The position numbers and the translations under genes were made by a program. The notes beneath the pieces are model-generated. The model made no database searches, was not told the origin of the DNA, and saw only the letters and a program-made list of their open reading frames with translations. 52,972 bases of DNA, taken from the NCBI GenBank assembly GCA_012518215.1, contig JAAYSV010000015.1, forward strand, positions 1 through 52,972. Reading direction: 5' to 3'. This DNA comes from Bacillota bacterium. GTDB taxonomy: Bacteria; Bacillota; Dethiobacteria; DTU022; PWGO01. Below are positions 26,351-34,265 of this stretch, one piece after another. How positions within the stretch are numbered: position 1 is the first letter of the stretch; every line of letters starts with the position of its first letter.

Positions 26351-28051
26351 ATGACACCGTTGGGTAAAGAAATAATCGTCAATTACGATTATCGTGTGAG
26401 CCGCGTGGCGGTTCTGGAAAATGGCCGTCTCGTGGAGATCTATATTGAACGCCCCTTGCAGCATCGTGTGGTTGGGAACATCTACAAGGGGACGGTAGCC
26501 AATATCCTCCCCGGAATGGAGGCCGCCTTTGTAGATATCGGCCTGGAACGCAATGCGTTCCTTTACGTGGATGATATACGCCCTTACCAGGATTACGAGG
26601 AGAGAAGAACGGAACCCCACCCCCCGATAGAGAACATCCTGTCCGTTGGGGAAGAGATCATGGTTCAGGTGACCAAGGAACCTTTCAGCCAGAAGGGAGC
26701 CCGCCTGACCGGTCAGATTACCATTCCCGGGCGTTATGCGGTGCTGGTTCCCGGCGCAGGTTACGTGGGCGTATCGCGGCGCATCGAGGATTCCGATGAA
26801 AAAGAAAGACTGCGAAAACTGGCCGAAAAAATGCGGCCCGAGGGTATGGGGATCATCGTCAGGACCGTGGCCGAGTCAGCGGACGAGGATCTTCTCGGGC
26901 ATGATATAAAATATCTCTGCAATCTGTGGCGCCGCATCCAGAAACGTTTTCGTGAACAGGGCGCCCCCGCGAACCTGTACCAGGACCTGGCACTTACCTG
27001 CCGGGTGGCCAGGGACATGCTCGGTGAGGATGTGAACACCTTCATGGTTGACAATATACACGAACATGAAAAGGTTCTGGAGATCCTCGACTACACCTCT
27101 CCGCATCTGAAGAGCAGGGTCAAACTCTACAAGGGGCCCGACCCCATCTTTGACCATTACAACATCGAGAAAGATATCAACAAGGCCCTTGAAAGGCAGG
27201 TTTGGCTGAAATGCGGCGGCTATCTGGTAATAGATGAAATCGAGGCTCTGACCGTGATAGACGTGAACACGGGGAGGTACACCGGGCGGAAAAACCTGGC
27301 CGAGACCGTGTTGAGGACCAACCTCGAGGCGGCGGAAGAGATCGCCTACCAGATCCGCCTGCGGGATATCGGCGGGATCATCATCGTGGACTTTATCGAT
27401 ATGGAGACCGAGGAACACCGCCAGAAGGTACTGGACAGGTTGAGTGCCTCTTTCAAGAATGACCGTATGCGCACCTATATCCTCGGGCTTACCAATCTGG
27501 GGTTGGTGGAGATGACTCGCAAGAAGGTGAGGCAGGATCTTGCTGCCTTCCTCCAGCAGCCCTGCCCCTACTGTGATGGGGCCGGCAGGGTGTTGACCCC
27601 CATCGTGGTGGGGATCAGGATCGAGAAGGAGCTGAAAAAACAGCTGCCCGCCCTGGACAATGAGGCAGTTCTGATCGAGGCACATCCGGAAGCGGCCGCC
27701 CTGTTGATCGGTACGGGAGGCAGCAACCTGCGGAAATTGGAAAATGAAATCGGGAAATATGTTTTCGTGCGCGGCAACGAGGATATCCATATGGAAAAAT
27801 ATCGCATCGTTTCCACCGGTTCGCTGGATGAAATAAGCAAGATTGCCCTGCCGGTTAAACCGGGGGATATCCTTGAGGTGCAGATCGAGGAACCGCATAT
27901 CGGCAATCCCGGAAACGGCATTGCCAGGTTCCATGGATTTGTCATCGATGTCAGCGGTGCGGCGGACTGCCTGGGACAGAAAATAAATGTCGAGATCAAG
28001 GAAGTAAACCGGACTTTTGCCCGGGCGGAAAAGTATGATGTGCCCTGCTAG
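26351..28051 (+). CDS. rng: Rne/Rng family ribonuclease (RNase G)
   Basis: RNase E/G-type endoribonuclease of about 566 residues. The N-terminal S1-like domain follows KEIIVNYDYRVSRVAVLENG. The catalytic core holds VIDVNTGRYTG (first Asp) and GGIIIVDFIDME (second Asp), and the zinc-link CPYCDGAG occurs near residue 410. The short length without a degradosome tail favours RNase G over RNase E. Starts at 26336 and 26351 are both possible; 26351 gives the more typical N-terminus and has GAAAGAGAG just upstream. It follows the radical SAM pair, as in other Firmicutes, suggesting links to RNA or ribosome maturation. Confidence 0.92.
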   Translation: MTPLGKEIIVNYDYRVSRVAVLENGRLVEIYIERPLQHRVVGNIYKGTVANILPGMEAAFVDIGLERNAFLYVDDIRPYQDYEERRTEPHPPIENILSVGEEIMVQVTKEPFSQKGARLTGQITIPGRYAVLVPGAGYVGVSRRIEDSDEKERLRKLAEKMRPEGMGIIVRTVAESADEDLLGHDIKYLCNLWRRIQKRFREQGAPANLYQDLALTCRVARDMLGEDVNTFMVDNIHEHEKVLEILDYTSPHLKSRVKLYKGPDPIFDHYNIEKDINKALERQVWLKCGGYLVIDEIEALTVIDVNTGRYTGRKNLAETVLRTNLEAAEEIAYQIRLRDIGGIIIVDFIDMETEEHRQKVLDRLSASFKNDRMRTYILGLTNLGLVEMTRKKVRQDLAAFLQQPCPYCDGAGRVLTPIVVGIRIEKELKKQLPALDNEAVLIEAHPEAAALLIGTGGSNLRKLENEIGKYVFVRGNEDIHMEKYRIVSTGSLDEISKIALPVKPGDILEVQIEEPHIGNPGNGIARFHGFVIDVSGAADCLGQKINVEIKEVNRTFARAEKYDVPC

Positions 28052-28091
28052 AATCAGGGTTTATATTATATTTTTTTAATTGTTTTAACAT

Positions 28092-28120
28092 TTGACAATC
28101 ATCGGTGCAGTTGTTAATAT
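28092..28120 (+). promoter_or_regulatory. strong sigma-A promoter of the first cohesin gene
   Basis: A perfect TTGACA (28092-28097), a 17-base spacer and TAATAT (28115-28120) lie 40 bases before the ATG. Confidence 0.8.
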
Positions 28121-28159
28121 TGAATCCTGAAAATAAAAACAAACGGGAGAAGGGAAAAC

Positions 28160-29308
28160 ATGGTTGGATCGACCAGGAAAAATCATTCGGTATCCGGGGT
28201 AATGGCGGCGCTTGTCTTTGCCCTGATCTTTCTTCTGATTCCATTCAATTTTGTCCCCCCTGTGGCAGCCCAGGCCTCGCCGACCCTGGAGTTGGGGAAG
28301 GCCGAAGGTTCCGTGGGTGAGGAAATTGTCGTTTCCGTGCAATTGAAGAACAGCAAGGAGGTCGCCGGCGGCGAATTTGTCCTCTCCTATGACCCCGGAA
28401 TGGTTGAGCCGAAGGGCGTCAGTGGAACCGGATTGCTTGAAGGGGCTTTGTTGATGCCCAATCTTGACTATACGGCAGACAGCCTCAAGGTTGTCTGGGC
28501 AGATACGAAGGCTCTCAAAAAAACCGGGGAGATCATCCGGATCAAATTTTTGCTGAAAAAAGAAGGGGAGGCCATCCTCGAATTGAAAGAGATGGTTCTG
28601 GCAACCGAGGTTCCCGAGAAAATCCCCGACGTGGCGGGAGTAAACGGCAGTATCATGATCGGGCCTTCCCGGGGTACGGATCCGGGTTCCAAAACTGCTC
28701 CTTCCGACAAGGATTCTTCATCTCCCGATGGGGCTCCGGCAGAAAAAAAGGGTGATGACAGAACCACGGCCCGTGAAGGCCCGGCGTTGCTGAAAGTGGG
28801 CAAGGCCAGGGGGGGCGCCGGTGATACGGTAAAGGTAACCATCATGGTGGAGAACCCGCAGGGGATGGCCGGTGGGAACATGGTTCTGGCGTACAATCCC
28901 GGGGTTGTCGAGCCGCTCAAGGTCAAGCCCGGAAATCTCCTCGACGGCCTGATCCCCATCGCCAACCTGGAGTCGTCGGAAGACACCATCTCCATCGCCT
29001 GGTTCGGCCTGAAGGGTAAAACCTCCGATGGAGCCCTTCTGGATATCTCGTTCCGCCTGAAAGAGAAGGGCAGGTCCCCACTGGAGATAAAAGAACTGAG
29101 CCTGGTCAACATTGAAGGGAACGAGATCCCCGTGGAATATGATGACGGCCAGATCACCATCTTTGCCGCGGGGAGCCTCCTGTCAGCGGTACCGGACATC
29201 GTGGTCGAGCACTATTATTACTTTATAGGCGCGGCGGTGATCATTGTGGCGGGAGTTGTAATTATCATCGTTCTGCTCCGCCGTCGAAAAAAGAGGGCTA
29301 TTGTCTAG
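28160..29308 (+). CDS. membrane-anchored protein with two cohesin-like domains
   Basis: A 382-residue predicted surface protein. It has a signal peptide (residues 1-38, ending PPVAAQA), a first cohesin-type beta domain (about 41-168, from LELGKAEGSVGEEIVVSVQL), a Ser/Asp/Pro-rich linker (about 170-205), a second cohesin-type domain (about 210-340, LLKVGKARGGAGDTVKVTIMVEN) and a C-terminal transmembrane helix followed by RRRKKRAIV. Both domains show the cohesin pattern GGxFVLxYDPGxVEP. Cohesins normally bind dockerins in cellulosomes; no dockerin, cellulase or S-layer domain is visible in this window. GGGAGAAGGG precedes the ATG. A second cohesin gene follows within 250 bases. Confidence 0.82.
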   Translation: MVGSTRKNHSVSGVMAALVFALIFLLIPFNFVPPVAAQASPTLELGKAEGSVGEEIVVSVQLKNSKEVAGGEFVLSYDPGMVEPKGVSGTGLLEGALLMPNLDYTADSLKVVWADTKALKKTGEIIRIKFLLKKEGEAILELKEMVLATEVPEKIPDVAGVNGSIMIGPSRGTDPGSKTAPSDKDSSSPDGAPAEKKGDDRTTAREGPALLKVGKARGGAGDTVKVTIMVENPQGMAGGNMVLAYNPGVVEPLKVKPGNLLDGLIPIANLESSEDTISIAWFGLKGKTSDGALLDISFRLKEKGRSPLEIKELSLVNIEGNEIPVEYDDGQITIFAAGSLLSAVPDIVVEHYYYFIGAAVIIVAGVVIIIVLLRRRKKRAIV

Positions 29309-29372
29309 AAAGCGCCAAAAATATTATGGATTGTTAACATTTATTTACTATTATAGCAAGATATTTTCAGGC

Positions 29373-29516
29373 ATGAAAAGAAGGATTATCAAAAATCATG
29401 GTGAATATTATATGGTGAAGTTCGATTCCATGGGGAATCTGGAATCATTTCATATCGAAAGAATACTATGGACCGATTCTGTCAAAGGAGGTGTGTGGAT
29501 TACAGTAAGTGTCTGA
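29373..29516 (+). CDS. possible small protein, 47 residues
   Basis: An open frame between the two cohesin genes starting MKRRIIKNHGEYYMVKFDS. The residue mix (alternating hydrophobic and polar, Tyr/Phe-rich) looks protein-like, but there is no clear ribosome site and I recognise no family. The region is markedly more AT-rich than its surroundings. It may be a real small protein or a remnant. Confidence 0.3.
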   Translation: MKRRIIKNHGEYYMVKFDSMGNLESFHIERILWTDSVKGGVWITVSV

Positions 29517-29558
29517 TTTTCACATATCGAAGCCTGAATAGAAGGAGGAAGGTACTTA

Positions 29559-30281
29559 ATGAAAAAGATTTCGATGATTCTGGTTTTCTGTATGGTGTTG
29601 GGCCTGCTGTTCTCAAGCGTGGCGGCGCAAGAACCGGTGAAACTGGTTATCAGTAGCGTGGAAGGAAAGGCCGGGGAAGAGGTTGAAGTTGATTTTTCCC
29701 TGAGCGCGGATGTCAAAATTGCTGGTCTTAAATTGATGGTTAATTACAATGCCGATTTTATGGAACTTGTATATACCAACGAAGATGACGAAGAGTATGT
29801 GGAACAGAAAGCCCTTAAAGGTACTTTGGCAGCAAATGCAGACACGCCCGGTATCCTGGACATTGCTTCTGCCAACGCTACAGATTTCACTGTCAAGGCA
29901 AACAATGTGCTGTTTACGTTGAAATTTAAAATAATTGAAGGGTCCGAACTTACAGATTCAAATGTCTGGGTTGATATCGATGACGATAGCAATGAGTTCT
30001 TCGTGGCCGATGGTGCGTTAGAAGCACCGACGATTACCGAGGTTGTACAGGGTTCTGTAAGCTTGGAAGGTGACGAAGACGAAAACGGTGAAGATGAAAA
30101 CGGTGAAGACGAAAACGGTGAAGATGAAAACGGTGAAGATGAAAACGGTGAAGACGACGCCAAAGAAGACGCCAAGTCAAAGAAAGGTAGCCAGATGATG
30201 CCTTTCATGCTGCTCGGTGGTCTTCTGACCCTGATCGGTGCTGTCATGATCATGCCCTTCAGGAAGTTGAGAAGGCAGTAG
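29559..30281 (+). CDS. membrane-anchored single-cohesin protein with acidic repeat stalk
   Basis: A 240-residue predicted surface protein: signal peptide (residues 1-23, ending SVAAQ), one cohesin-type domain (about 26-170, LVISSVEGKAGEEVEVDFSL, with the pattern LKLMVNYNADFMELVY), five perfect EDENG repeats (about 173-197), a short Lys-rich stretch, and a C-terminal hydrophobic helix ending FRKLRRQ. The tail looks like a membrane anchor; no LPxTG precedes it. The ATG has a strong AGAAGGAGGAAGG ribosome site. It is related in design to the upstream two-cohesin protein, suggesting a paired function on the cell surface. Confidence 0.8.
   Translation: MKKISMILVFCMVLGLLFSSVAAQEPVKLVISSVEGKAGEEVEVDFSLSADVKIAGLKLMVNYNADFMELVYTNEDDEEYVEQKALKGTLAANADTPGILDIASANATDFTVKANNVLFTLKFKIIEGSELTDSNVWVDIDDDSNEFFVADGALEAPTITEVVQGSVSLEGDEDENGEDENGEDENGEDENGEDENGEDDAKEDAKSKKGSQMMPFMLLGGLLTLIGAVMIMPFRKLRRQ
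30075..30149 (+). repeat. 15-bp tandem repeat x5 inside the cohesin gene
   Basis: Five copies of GAAGAYGAAAACGGT (Y = C or T), in frame, encoding the EDENG stalk. The copies differ only at one synonymous position, consistent with recent expansion and possible length variation between strains. Confidence 0.9.
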
Positions 30282-30322
30282 GAGTTGCGATAGAAACGGA
30301 TCATTTCGTTTAGCTGCAGAGA

Positions 30323-30361
30323 GGGTTTTCCGGCCCGGCAGCGGGCCGGGAAGCCCTTTTT
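30323..30361 (+). terminator. rho-independent terminator after the second cohesin gene
   Basis: GGGTTTTCCGGCCCG and CGGGCCGGGAAGCCC form a 15-bp stem (with wobble pairs) around GCAG, followed by TTTTT. Strong. Confidence 0.88.
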
Positions 30362-30492
30362 CTTTGTCAAAAACCACTCCTGTGGGCGGGCCTTCGGTAT
30401 CTGTTCTTCCGTTGACTTCGCAAATTGGCCCCGCATCATTGCCGTGGCCGAAGCAGTAAGTATGAGTCGTCACCACACGAATGCTCCCACCC

Positions 30493-30519
30493 GGGTTGGG
30501 TTGGGTTGGATTGGGTTGG
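30493..30519 (+). repeat. GGGTT tandem / G-quadruplex-type motif upstream of rplU
   Basis: G-tracts at 30493-30495, 30498-30500, 30503-30505 and 30513-30515 separated by TT or TTGGATT form a telomere-like (GGGTT)n run that meets the usual four-tract G-quadruplex pattern. It ends 9 bases before the -35 of the rplU promoter. Confidence 0.7.
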
Positions 30520-30527
30520 TGTAAAAT

Positions 30528-30557
30528 TTGACAACAAAGCAGCGTGCATGTTAAAAT
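30528..30557 (+). promoter_or_regulatory. sigma-A promoter of rplU-prp-rpmA
   Basis: A perfect TTGACA (30528-30533) and TAAAAT (30552-30557) with an 18-base spacer. Transcription should begin near 30564, just before the hairpin of the leader. Confidence 0.75.
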
Positions 30558-30573
30558 ATGCGTTGTTACTTGC

Positions 30574-30620
30574 CGCTTGACAAAGGCTTCAAAGCTCATC
30601 ATGGCTGCCTTTTGTCAGCG
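30574..30620 (+). ncRNA. probable ribosomal protein L21 leader hairpin
   Basis: CGCTTGACAAAGGC (30574-30587) pairs with GCCTTTTGTCAGCG (30607-30620) with one bulge on each side, giving a long stem capped by a smaller AGC/GCT hairpin. It fills the 5' end of the rplU transcript, where Firmicutes carry an autoregulatory L21 leader. I judge by position and structure; the match to the Rfam L21 leader model is not verified. Confidence 0.55.
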
Positions 30621-30652
30621 AGCCCTTCTCCAAAGGAGGAATCATTTTCAGT

Positions 30653-30982
30653 ATGTTTGCCATCATCGAGTCCGGCGGAAAACAATATCGTGTCTCCGAG
30701 GGGGATACCGTGGAAGTGGAAAAACTTCCCCTGGCCGAGGGAGAAGAGGTGGTCTTCGAGAATGTGCTGATGCTCAAGGATGCCGATACCCTCAAGGTGG
30801 GGAGCCCCTTTCTGGAGGGATGCCGTGTGAAGGGGCGCGTGGAGCGCCAGGGCAGGGCCCGTAAAATTATCGTTTTCAAGTACAAGCCCAAAAAGAATTA
30901 TCGGCGGAAACGGGGGCACCGGCAGCCCTATACGCGTGTTCTTGTGGAAAAGATCGATTTCGACGAGCAATCAAGTTCATGA
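30653..30982 (+). CDS. rplU: 50S ribosomal protein L21
   Basis: Ribosomal protein of the large subunit, binding 23S rRNA. The 109 residues open with the family signature MFAIIESGGKQYRV and include KIIVFKYKPKKNYRRKRGHRQPYT. AAAGGAGG lies 13 bases before the ATG. It heads the conserved rplU-prp-rpmA unit; the last 4 bases overlap the prp start (ATGA). Confidence 0.97.
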   Translation: MFAIIESGGKQYRVSEGDTVEVEKLPLAEGEEVVFENVLMLKDADTLKVGSPFLEGCRVKGRVERQGRARKIIVFKYKPKKNYRRKRGHRQPYTRVLVEKIDFDEQSSS

Positions 30983-31308
30983 TCAAGGTAACTTTTCGGA
31001 GGGATTCCCGGGGCCATATCAAAGAGTTTACCGTTGAAGGGCATGCCGTTTTTGCCCCTGCGGGGGAAGATATCGTCTGCGCGGCGGTATCCGCCCTGGC
31101 CCAGGCGGCGATCCTCGGTATCGAGGAAGTCGTGGGGGTAAAACCTTCGGTCAAAAAGGCAGACGGTTATCTCGAATGCCGGTTGCCCGGAGGGCTGGCT
31201 ACTGCGCAGCTCCATGATGTCGGCCTGCTCCTGGAAACGATGGCCCTAGGGTTGAGAGAGACGGCGGAGGCTTATCCCCGCCATGTGAAGATTTCTGACC
31301 GGAAATAG
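30979..31308 (+). CDS. prp: ribosomal-processing cysteine protease Prp
   Basis: Small cysteine protease (109 residues, formerly YsxB) that removes the N-terminal extension of L27 before or during ribosome assembly. The catalytic pair is His22 (EGHAVF) and Cys34 (DIVCAAVSAL), at the same positions described for the Staphylococcus aureus enzyme. It lies between its regulatory partner rplU and its substrate gene rpmA, whose product carries the matching cleavage site. The start overlaps the rplU stop, implying coupled translation. Confidence 0.95.
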   Translation: MIKVTFRRDSRGHIKEFTVEGHAVFAPAGEDIVCAAVSALAQAAILGIEEVVGVKPSVKKADGYLECRLPGGLATAQLHDVGLLLETMALGLRETAEAYPRHVKISDRK

Positions 31309-31336
31309 ATATTCGGTTTGATGGAGGTGATAGAAG

Positions 31337-31633
31337 ATGATGCGCAAGATGGATTTGCAATTATTTGCTCATAAAAAAGGTGTCGGCAGCTCCCGAAATG
31401 GACGGGATAGCAACGCCAAACGGTTGGGAGTCAAAAGGTACGGCGACCAGATTGTAAGCGCCGGCAGTATTCTCATCCGTCAGCGGGGTACACGTTTTCA
31501 TCCCGGCCGGAATGTGGGCCGTGGCAGGGATGACACCCTCTTTGCTCTGGTTGACGGGCGTGTTGTCTATGAAGTCAACAACCGGGCCCGCAAGCAGGTG
31601 AGCGTTTATCCCGAAGAACAACTGGAAGCATAA
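31337..31633 (+). CDS. rpmA: 50S ribosomal protein L27 (with cleavable N-terminus)
   Basis: Large-subunit protein near the peptidyl-transferase centre, 98 residues. The N-terminus [15 protein letters not shown] contains the Prp cleavage motif; cutting between Phe10 and Ala11 would expose [15 protein letters not shown], the usual mature start. GGAGGTGA lies 7 bases upstream. This extension is a mark of Firmicutes and their relatives and matches the adjacent prp gene. Confidence 0.97.
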   Translation: MMRKMDLQLFAHKKGVGSSRNGRDSNAKRLGVKRYGDQIVSAGSILIRQRGTRFHPGRNVGRGRDDTLFALVDGRVVYEVNNRARKQVSVYPEEQLEA

Positions 31634-31716
31634 CATGAAATCATCTCGGTTTTTCCAAGGGCTGGCAGAGGGCCAGCCTTCTTTGTTACTGCTGTCCTTT
31701 CAGGCTGGAGGCGGGT

Positions 31717-33069
31717 ATGTTCCTGGATGAGGTGTCCATAGAGGTAAGCGGTGGCCGGGGAGGAGACGGGGCGCTCTCCTTCCGGCGGGAAAAGCATGTG
31801 CCGCACGGTGGTCCCGATGGAGGCAATGGCGGCAGGGGCGGGGCGGTGATTCTCGAAGCGACCGATGCCCTGCATACCCTGCTTGATTTCCGTTACCGCC
31901 GCCACTGGAAGGCACCTTCCGGCGGCAAGGGCGGCCGACGGAACCGCCAGGGGCACAGGGGGGAAGACCTGGTTATTCCTGTACCTGCCGGCACGGTGGT
32001 ACGTGACGAAGGTGGTACAGTTCTTGCCGACCTCGTTTCTCCCGGTGCGAAGATAACGGTGGCGGAAGGGGGCCGCGGGGGATACGGGAACCGCCATTTT
32101 GCAAGCTCCAGAAGAAGAACGCCGCGCCTGTATGAAAAAGGGGAACCCGGCGTTAGCCGGACGGTGTTGCTGGAACTGAAGCTCATCGCCGATGTGGCGT
32201 TGGTCGGTTTCCCCAACGTCGGTAAATCAACCCTGCTGACCAGAATTTCCGCTGCCCGTCCCCGGATAGCGGATTACCCCTTTACCACCTTGACCCCCCA
32301 TCTGGGAGTGGTCAGAGTGGGGGAAGGCAGCAGTTTCGTGGCCGTTGACCTTCCGGGTTTGATCGAAGGGGCACACGAGGGGGCAGGCCGGGGTGACCTT
32401 TTTTTGCGCCATGCCGAAAGAAGCCTGATTCTTCTTCATCTGATCGATGTGTCGGAGATGGCGGGCAGTGACCCGCTGAAACGTTACGATCTGCTCAACA
32501 GGGAGATAGCGTTGTACAGCCCGGAACTGTCTCGCAAACCGCAGGTAGTTGTGGGCAACAAGGTTGACCTGCCGGGGGGCCGGGAACGGCTGGAAAAGTT
32601 GCGACATGAATTGCATCGGCGCAGCAGAAATGAGAGGAACGCGGAAGGTGACGGGGCGCCGGAAATGGAAATCCGGGGGATTTCCGCGGCTACCGGCGAG
32701 GGAGTGGATGCATTGATAAAACACCTCGCCCTGAAAGTAAACGCCCGGCGGAAAGAAAGAAGCAAGGCCGCGGAAGGCCCCGTGAAAACAGTGGTCCTGA
32801 AGCCGGGGGCACCACCGGACGGGGGCGGGTTGCAGGTTTTCAAGAAGGGGGATATTTATCGTGTGCGGGGTGAAGGGATAGAAAGGCTCGCCCTCCGCAC
32901 CGATTTCGAGAATGAAGAAGCCACACGCAGATTCCGGCGCTACTGTAAACGCATCGGCCTCGATCATCTGCTGCGCAGCAGGGGCGTATGCCGGGGGGAC
33001 ACGGTTATCATCGCCGAACATGAATTTATTTTCGATGATGAGGGAGAAGGGACTGAATTTCCTTTTTGA
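31717..33069 (+). CDS. obgE: GTPase ObgE (CgtA)
   Basis: Essential Obg GTPase tied to 50S assembly and stress responses. Three domains in 450 residues: the glycine-rich Obg fold (1-158, FLDEVSIEVSGGRGGDGALSFRREK), the G domain (about 159-340; G1 GFPNVGKST, G3 DLPGLIEG, G4 NKVD) and the C-terminal OCT domain. The ATG has GGAGGCGG 3-10 bases upstream. nadD follows closely, a standard Firmicute order. Confidence 0.96.
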   Translation: MFLDEVSIEVSGGRGGDGALSFRREKHVPHGGPDGGNGGRGGAVILEATDALHTLLDFRYRRHWKAPSGGKGGRRNRQGHRGEDLVIPVPAGTVVRDEGGTVLADLVSPGAKITVAEGGRGGYGNRHFASSRRRTPRLYEKGEPGVSRTVLLELKLIADVALVGFPNVGKSTLLTRISAARPRIADYPFTTLTPHLGVVRVGEGSSFVAVDLPGLIEGAHEGAGRGDLFLRHAERSLILLHLIDVSEMAGSDPLKRYDLLNREIALYSPELSRKPQVVVGNKVDLPGGRERLEKLRHELHRRSRNERNAEGDGAPEMEIRGISAATGEGVDALIKHLALKVNARRKERSKAAEGPVKTVVLKPGAPPDGGGLQVFKKGDIYRVRGEGIERLALRTDFENEEATRRFRRYCKRIGLDHLLRSRGVCRGDTVIIAEHEFIFDDEGEGTEFPF

Positions 33070-33129
33070 TTTGATGGATGGTAGATGTCGGGGATCCATG
33101 ATGAAAATATGGTTGGGGAGGTAAATGAA

Positions 33130-33768
33130 TTGAACATCGGCTTGATGGGCGGCACTTTCGACCCAATTCATATCGGCCACCTCGTGGCGGCGGAGGAAGC
33201 ACGCCAGCAGTATGATTTGAGCAAGGTCATTTTTATTCCTGCCGGCTGGCCCCCGCACAAGGAAGATGAACTGACAAGCGATCCCGAACACAGATACATG
33301 ATGACCGTTCTGGCTGTAACTGACAACCCCTCTTTCGAGGTTTCCCGCTTCGAGATTGACAAAAATAAACCTTCATATACAATTGAAACTGTCCGTTATT
33401 ATCGGGAGATCTTTGGCAAGAACGTTGATCTGTTTTTTATTACCGGAGCAGACGCTATCCTGGAAATTCCGGCCTGGGCAGAATTCGAGGAATTGCTCGA
33501 TACCTGCACGTTCATTGCCGCCTCCCGCCCGGGTTATTCCCTGGAGAAGTTGTATGAAAGGCTGGCGTCTCATTACCCCCATGTGCGTAAAAGAGTGCAT
33601 CTGCTGGAGAACCCGGCCATGGCGGTATCTTCCACTTTTATCAGGGAAAGGGTCAGATCCGGCAAAACGGTCAAATATCTTACCACCGGCTCGGTGGAGA
33701 ACTATATATACAAGTATGGTCTTTATCGAGGGAAAAATATTGATAGAAAAGTATATTTTTCCTCTTGA
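33130..33768 (+). CDS. nadD: nicotinate-nucleotide adenylyltransferase
   Basis: NAD biosynthesis enzyme that makes nicotinate adenine dinucleotide from nicotinate mononucleotide and ATP. From TTG 33130 it has 212 residues. Motifs are GLMGGTFDPIHIGHL (the GGxFDPxHxGH nucleotidyltransferase site, near residues 6-20) and the C-terminal VSSTFIRERVRSGKTVKYL. TTG 33130 follows GGGGAGGT by 7 bases; the frame also reaches back to ATG 33085 and 33109. In most Firmicutes yqeK and rsfS follow directly; here an RRM gene with its own terminator lies between. Confidence 0.94.
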   Translation: MNIGLMGGTFDPIHIGHLVAAEEARQQYDLSKVIFIPAGWPPHKEDELTSDPEHRYMMTVLAVTDNPSFEVSRFEIDKNKPSYTIETVRYYREIFGKNVDLFFITGADAILEIPAWAEFEELLDTCTFIAASRPGYSLEKLYERLASHYPHVRKRVHLLENPAMAVSSTFIRERVRSGKTVKYLTTGSVENYIYKYGLYRGKNIDRKVYFSS

Positions 33769-33880
33769 TTTTTCATAATAAGTTAAGGTAAGAGGTAATA
33801 TGTTACCGTCGGCGTGTCCATTGTCGTCAACAATATGCTGATGTGACCGTCGAAAGTTCCTAAGGAGGTGAGCTTCTCAA

Positions 33881-34135
33881 GTGGTAAAAACATTTTACGT
33901 GGGGAATATTCCTTGGTCGACAACCGAAGACGAACTCCAGCAGGCTTTTTCACAATTCGGCGAAGTACTTGCTTGCCGCATTATAACAGAGAGAGCAACA
34001 GGAAGATCGAAGGGCTACGGTTTCGTTGAAGTGAATGAGGAAGATGCCGAACGTATTCTTGAGCAGGCGAACGGGCTTGAGATGGAAGGCCGCCAGCTGG
34101 TGGTCAATGAGGCCAAACCAAGAGAAGATCAGTAG
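33881..34135 (+). CDS. RRM-domain RNA-binding protein
   Basis: An 84-residue single RNA recognition motif protein. RNP2 is FYVGNI (residues 5-10) and RNP1 is KGYGFVEV (about 45-52). Such glycine-poor RRM proteins occur in cyanobacteria, Bacteroidetes and some anaerobic Firmicutes, and are thought to bind mRNA or act in cold and stress responses. GTG start with AGGAGGTGA upstream; a strong terminator follows. The gene is an independent unit inserted between nadD and yqeK. Confidence 0.92.
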   Translation: MVKTFYVGNIPWSTTEDELQQAFSQFGEVLACRIITERATGRSKGYGFVEVNEEDAERILEQANGLEMEGRQLVVNEAKPREDQ

Positions 34136-34143
34136 CAAGAGCG

Positions 34144-34176
34144 AAAAAAAAGGCAACATCTGTTGCCTTTTTTTTT
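34144..34176 (+). terminator. rho-independent terminator after the RRM gene
   Basis: GGCAAC and GTTGCC around ATCT, flanked by a run of A on the left and T on the right, extending the stem. Likely bidirectional. Confidence 0.9.
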
Positions 34177-34265
34177 AGGCAGGAAAGACATTGTTCCCTG
34201 GCGAAAAAGATAGTTGGTTGTCGAGGCGATTCATTCCGGGTGAAATAGCGCATGAGAAGATACAA

